Translations under genes and position numbers: made by a program
Source: Martinezella lusitana
GTDB taxonomy: Bacteria > Pseudomonadota > Alphaproteobacteria > Rhizobiales > Rhizobiaceae
DNA length: 64,000 nt
Direction: 5' to 3'
Assembly (NCBI RefSeq): GCF_014207095.1
Contig: NZ_JACHBG010000012.1
Coordinates: forward strand, 1 to 64,000
Shown here: positions 60,978 to 64,000 of the stretch, in pieces
How positions within the stretch are numbered: the first letter of the stretch is position 1
How the letters are laid out: every line of letters begins with the position of its first letter
The notes under the pieces: model-generated
The model's database searches: none
What the model was told of the DNA's origin: nothing
The model's input: only the letters and a program-made list of their open reading frames with translations

Positions 60978-62015
60978 ATGACCCAATCTTCGTTCGTTCC
61001 CGTATTCGATGGCCATAATGATGTGCTGCTGCGGTTGCGCCGTGGCGGCTCGAATCCCGTCAACGCCTTTCTGCAGGGCGAGGATGCAGGGCACATCGAT
61101 CTGCCGCGCGCACGCCGCGGCGGCCTGGCCGGTGGGCTTTGCGCGATCTTCATCCCGTCTTCGGACCAGCCGCGCCCCGAAAATGTCGACTTTGTCACCC
61201 CCGCGCAGCCCGATGCATTGAACGAGACCCTGGCGATGGCCCGGCTCCTTTTCGACATCGAAGCCCAGTCGGATGGTGCCGTTAAGGTTTGCCGCTCGGC
61301 CGCCGACATTCGCAGCTCGATTGCCGAGGGACGGTTTGCCGCGGTTTTCCACATCGAAGGCGTGGAAGCGATCGGTGCCGATCTCGATGCGCTCTACGTT
61401 CTTCATCAGGCGGGGCTGCGCTCGCTCGGTCCTGTCTGGAGCCGGTCGAATGTCTTCGCCCATGGTGTGCCCTTCCGCTTCAACTCGACGCCCGATATCG
61501 GTGCCGGCCTGACCGATGCCGGCAAGGACCTGATCCGCGCCTGCAACGAGCTGAAGGTCATGATCGATCTCTCGCATATGAACGAGAAGGGCTTCTGGGA
61601 TATTGCGAAGCTGTCGAATGCGCCGCTCGTCGCCTCGCATTCCAACGCTCATACGCTCTGCCCGCACAGCCGCAATCTGACGGACAAGCAGCTCGATGCG
61701 ATCGGCGAGTCGAACGGCCTGGTCGGCATCAATTTCGGTGTGCTGTTCCTGCGCGATGACGGCGTGAAGAACGCCGACACCCCGCTCGAGATCCTCGTCC
61801 GACACGTTGCTTACATCGCAGAACGGATCGGGATCGATCACGTCGCCCTCGGCTCCGACTTCGACGGCACGACCATTCCGCAGGCGCTCGGCGATGCCGC
61901 TGGCCTGCCGAAGCTGATCGACGCGCTGCGTACGCATGGTTTCGACGATCAGGCGATCGCAAAAATCGCCCATGAAAACTGGGTCCGCGTCCTGGAGCAG
62001 ACCTGGGGCGGCTGA
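60978..62015 (+). CDS. Membrane dipeptidase family (M19) enzyme
   Basis: M19 enzymes use two zinc ions to cleave dipeptides, including those with a C-terminal D-residue. This 345-residue protein shows the metal ligands in FDGHNDV (His-x-Asp), Glu in HIEGVEAIG, His in DLSHMNEKG and ASHSNAH, and GSDFDGT. There is no signal peptide. It is divergent from the importer's binding-protein gene (213-bp gap), so it probably hydrolyses imported dipeptides in the cytoplasm. It ends 18 bp from the convergent P450 gene. Confidence 0.92.
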   Translation: MTQSSFVPVFDGHNDVLLRLRRGGSNPVNAFLQGEDAGHIDLPRARRGGLAGGLCAIFIPSSDQPRPENVDFVTPAQPDALNETLAMARLLFDIEAQSDGAVKVCRSAADIRSSIAEGRFAAVFHIEGVEAIGADLDALYVLHQAGLRSLGPVWSRSNVFAHGVPFRFNSTPDIGAGLTDAGKDLIRACNELKVMIDLSHMNEKGFWDIAKLSNAPLVASHSNAHTLCPHSRNLTDKQLDAIGESNGLVGINFGVLFLRDDGVKNADTPLEILVRHVAYIAERIGIDHVALGSDFDGTTIPQALGDAAGLPKLIDALRTHGFDDQAIAKIAHENWVRVLEQTWGG

Positions 62016-62033
62016 GACAAGGCGCGGTTTCGC

Positions 62034-63401
62034 CTATCGCTCGATAAGATTGATTGGCAAAGGATGCATCGGTCGCAATGTCACCTTCATGACCGGCTTG
62101 GGCGAGGTTTCGCTCGCGCCGGTCACCCGAAACTTCTGAAGCAGGGTGGCAAGAATCGCAACGGCTTCCATCATGGCAAAGCCGTTGCCAATGCATACGC
62201 GCGGCCCAGCACCAAACGGCATGAAGGCAAAGCGGTGGCGGCTCCTGCTCGCCTCGGGATCGAAGCGTTCGGGGTCGAAGACCAGCGGATCTTCCCAAAG
62301 AGCAGCATGGCGATGGACCGCGTATATCGGAACATAGAGGATCGTGTCGGCGGGAATCCGGTACGCGCCAAGCGTGAACTCACGAATGGCAGTCCGCGAT
62401 ATGACCGGCGCCGGAGGATACAGTCTCATGGATTCGGAAAAGACCTGTCTGGCATAGGTCAGTTTACCAACATGCTCGGCAAGTAACGGACCGCCCTCGG
62501 TCACCGTGGCGATTTCGTGGAACAGCCTCGCCTGACAATCCTGATGGCGGGCAAGAAGGTGCAGCGTCCAGGCAAGGCCGAGCGCAGTCGTTTCGTGCCC
62601 GGCGGTGATAAAGGTCATCAGATTGTCGATGATTTCCTCATCGCTCATCATCCGGCCCGTCTCGGGGTCGGCTGCCTCAAGCAGCATTGATACGAGGTCA
62701 TGGCGTTCGAGGCCGCTGCGTCTCCGTTCGGCAATCACCGTGGCAAGGGTTGCGCGCAGGAAGATGACGGCGGCTCTTGCCTTTTCCTTGCCGGGATGTG
62801 GCATCCAGTTGGGCGCGCCGACCAATCCAAGCGCGAATTTCCAGCCGGTTGGCTTGAGATAGTTGGTGATATTGCGCTCGACCCTATCGACATCGATACC
62901 GTCGCCGCCGGACATCATCGTCTCGACGATAATGTCAAAGGTGGTGCGCATCATTTCCTGGCAGAGGTCGAGGGGTTTGCCTCTGTGAGTGAGCCAAAGA
63001 TCGCGCCGATGCTCTGCGGCCGCAATCATAGCAGGTTGAAGCTCAAGCAGCTTTTCGTGGCGAAAGGCAGCGGCTACCGATTGCCGCTGCCATTTCCAAT
63101 GCGCGCCGTCCGAGGTGAGAATGCCGTCGCCGAGGGCGGGGCCGAGCAGACGCTGGACATCCTCACCCTTGCCGAGCGCATCGGAATTGCGGACGAGCGC
63201 CTGATAGATCAGTTCGGGATCGGCGAGGTAGAGCCGTGACTTTCCAGCCATTTGCGTGAAGACGAAGGGCTCTTCGAAGATCTGTGGCGGGAGTGCATCG
63301 AGCGGATTGCGGATCAGGGAAAGGAGCACGCGCGGCATCGAGCGCGGTGTGAGCGGAAATGCGCCGGGCGACTCGGTAGCGGCGTTAACGCTCGCGTTCA
63401 T
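62034..63401 (-). CDS. Cytochrome P450
   Basis: This 455-residue soluble P450 has the oxygen-activation motif AGHETTALG in the I-helix, ESMR in the K-helix (ExxR), FDPERFDPEAS, and the heme ligand Cys403 in FMPFGAGPRVCIG. The N-terminus (FPLTPRSMPRVLLSLIRNPLDALP) has no membrane anchor. It resembles CYP102-like heme domains and other fatty-acid-type P450s rather than typical bacterial class I enzymes. No ferredoxin or reductase gene is adjacent. The substrate is unknown. It is divergent from a TetR gene with a palindrome between. Confidence 0.93.
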   Translation of the reverse strand: MNASVNAATESPGAFPLTPRSMPRVLLSLIRNPLDALPPQIFEEPFVFTQMAGKSRLYLADPELIYQALVRNSDALGKGEDVQRLLGPALGDGILTSDGAHWKWQRQSVAAAFRHEKLLELQPAMIAAAEHRRDLWLTHRGKPLDLCQEMMRTTFDIIVETMMSGGDGIDVDRVERNITNYLKPTGWKFALGLVGAPNWMPHPGKEKARAAVIFLRATLATVIAERRRSGLERHDLVSMLLEAADPETGRMMSDEEIIDNLMTFITAGHETTALGLAWTLHLLARHQDCQARLFHEIATVTEGGPLLAEHVGKLTYARQVFSESMRLYPPAPVISRTAIREFTLGAYRIPADTILYVPIYAVHRHAALWEDPLVFDPERFDPEASRSRHRFAFMPFGAGPRVCIGNGFAMMEAVAILATLLQKFRVTGASETSPKPVMKVTLRPMHPLPINLIER

Positions 63402-63446
63402 GCCTCAGCCTCCTTGTTCAAGACTATGGGTGCTTGTAGATCAGGA

Positions 63447-63464
63447 TTAAGGTGTTTACCTTAA
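63447..63464. promoter_or_regulatory. Palindromic operator candidate between P450 and TetR genes
   Basis: TTAAGGTGTTTACCTTAA has two perfect 7-bp arms around a four-base centre. It lies in the 100-bp gap between the divergent P450 and TetR genes, 38 bp before the TetR ATG and 46 bp from the P450 start. That is typical of a TetR self-regulated, shared operator. Confidence 0.6.
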
Positions 63465-63501
63465 AAAACATAGGGTGGATGCATTGAGGCTGCAAGAGGG
63501 A

Positions 63502-64000
63502 ATGAGCTTGGCGGAAAGCAAAGGCGGAAAAACAGGCTCGAGCGAGCGGCTCGGCACGCGCGAGAGGATCCTTGTGTCGACACTGTCCCTGTTCAATCAG
63601 AAGGGGCCAGAGGCGGTGACGACAGCTGAAATCGCCAAGGCCGTCCACATCAATCAGGGCAATCTCTACTATCATTTCCGCACCAAGGAATCGCTGGTGC
63701 TGGCCTTGTTTTCAAGGTTCGAGGCCGATGCATTGGCGCTGCTCGAGGAGGCCGATGCCATCCAGGGAGCGGATTCGAAAGCCTATGCCGGCTTTCTGCG
63801 CAAATGGTTCTCGCTGGTCTGGACCCATCGCTTCCTGTTTCGCGACATTCCGGGCCTGCTGGCGATCGCACCGGGCTTGAGAGCGCCGATCCTGATGGTC
63901 AGTGGCGGCATGCGGCTATCCGTCGATGTCATTTTTCAGCGAATGGAACATGCCGGTTTGATCCACGTCGCCGCGGAGGATCGCAAGCCGCTATTGACGA
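63502..64000 (+). CDS. TetR-family regulator, cut by the window end
   Basis: The visible 166 residues carry a TetR helix-turn-helix (about 20-64: TRERILVSTLSLFNQKG, VTTAEIAKAVHINQGNLYYHFRTKESLV) and the beginning of the ligand domain, with no stop codon before position 64000. Upstream in-frame TTG (63484) and GTG (63475) are alternative starts; the ATG has a GAGGG very close to it. The divergent layout with the P450 gene and the palindrome between them suggest that it represses the P450 and itself, with a lipid or xenobiotic as inducer. Confidence 0.88.
   Translation, partial: MSLAESKGGKTGSSERLGTRERILVSTLSLFNQKGPEAVTTAEIAKAVHINQGNLYYHFRTKESLVLALFSRFEADALALLEEADAIQGADSKAYAGFLRKWFSLVWTHRFLFRDIPGLLAIAPGLRAPILMVSGGMRLSVDVIFQRMEHAGLIHVAAEDRKPLLT

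Noticed and set aside
1..64000. CRISPR arrays, tRNA or rRNA genes, insertion sequences, phage genes, plasmid origins
   Set aside because: Reading through the window gave no regularly spaced repeats, no transposase or integrase motifs, and no tRNA-like cloverleaf that I could support.

Overview
The window looks like chromosomal (or chromid) DNA of a Rhizobiaceae alphaproteobacterium, most likely Rhizobium or a close relative. The basis is high GC content, a kdp operon followed by a ptsN paralogue (an arrangement reported in Rhizobium leguminosarum), a uronate dehydrogenase very like the Agrobacterium enzyme, a stand-alone LigD polymerase domain, and many ABC importers and GntR, ROK, LysR, AraC and TetR regulators. 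I saw no tRNA, rRNA, IS element, phage gene or CRISPR array. The assignment is inference, because no database search was possible.

Layout. 0-2.1 kb: a truncated HU gene, small hypothetical genes and a Tim44-domain membrane protein. 2.5-11.6 kb: a complete potassium system, in the order small ORF, kdpF, kdpA, small ORF, kdpB, kdpC, kdpD, kdpE, ptsN-like. Two tiny membrane-protein ORFs lie inside it and a perfect 12-bp hairpin separates kdpC from kdpD. 11.7-15.5 kb: a sulfate/thiosulfate ABC importer (binding protein, cysT, cysW, cysA). 15.6-18.6 kb: uronate dehydrogenase with a divergent FadR-type regulator, then an MFS exporter. 19-25.3 kb: SDR, EEP phosphatase/nuclease, cardiolipin synthase, several small stress-type proteins, GST and an isoprenylcysteine-methyltransferase-like protein. 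25.3-27.1 kb: LigD polymerase domain and an SDR, on the minus strand.

27.4-33 kb: an AcoR-type sigma-54 activator, then inverted repeats and a textbook -24/-12 promoter driving a zinc alcohol/butanediol dehydrogenase and a flavin monooxygenase with a fused N-terminal NTF2-like domain; RidA follows. 33.5-42.6 kb: an Opp/Dpp-type ABC importer with overlapping genes, a GNAT acetyltransferase, a cytoplasmic GH20 beta-N-acetylhexosaminidase and a ROK repressor. This resembles the Vibrio chitobiose locus, so chitooligosaccharide uptake is more likely than peptide uptake. 42.9-50 kb: miscellaneous small periplasmic and membrane proteins, an HtrA-like protease without a signal peptide, an SDR, a VOC protein and an AraC regulator.

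50-62 kb: an alpha/beta hydrolase, then a coherent set for peptides containing D-amino acids. It comprises a DmpA-type peptidase, D-amino-acid transaminase, LysR regulator, S12 D-aminopeptidase, a second Opp/Dpp-type ABC importer whose binding protein has a Tat signal, and an M19 dipeptidase. 62-64 kb: a cytochrome P450 divergent from a TetR regulator that is cut by the window end, with a palindromic operator candidate between them.

The least explained items are the 53-codon membrane ORF between kdpA and kdpB, the kdpC-kdpD hairpin, the 20-bp hairpin at the end of the second ABC operon, the acetyltransferase inside the putative chitobiose operon, and the D-peptide cluster as a unit.
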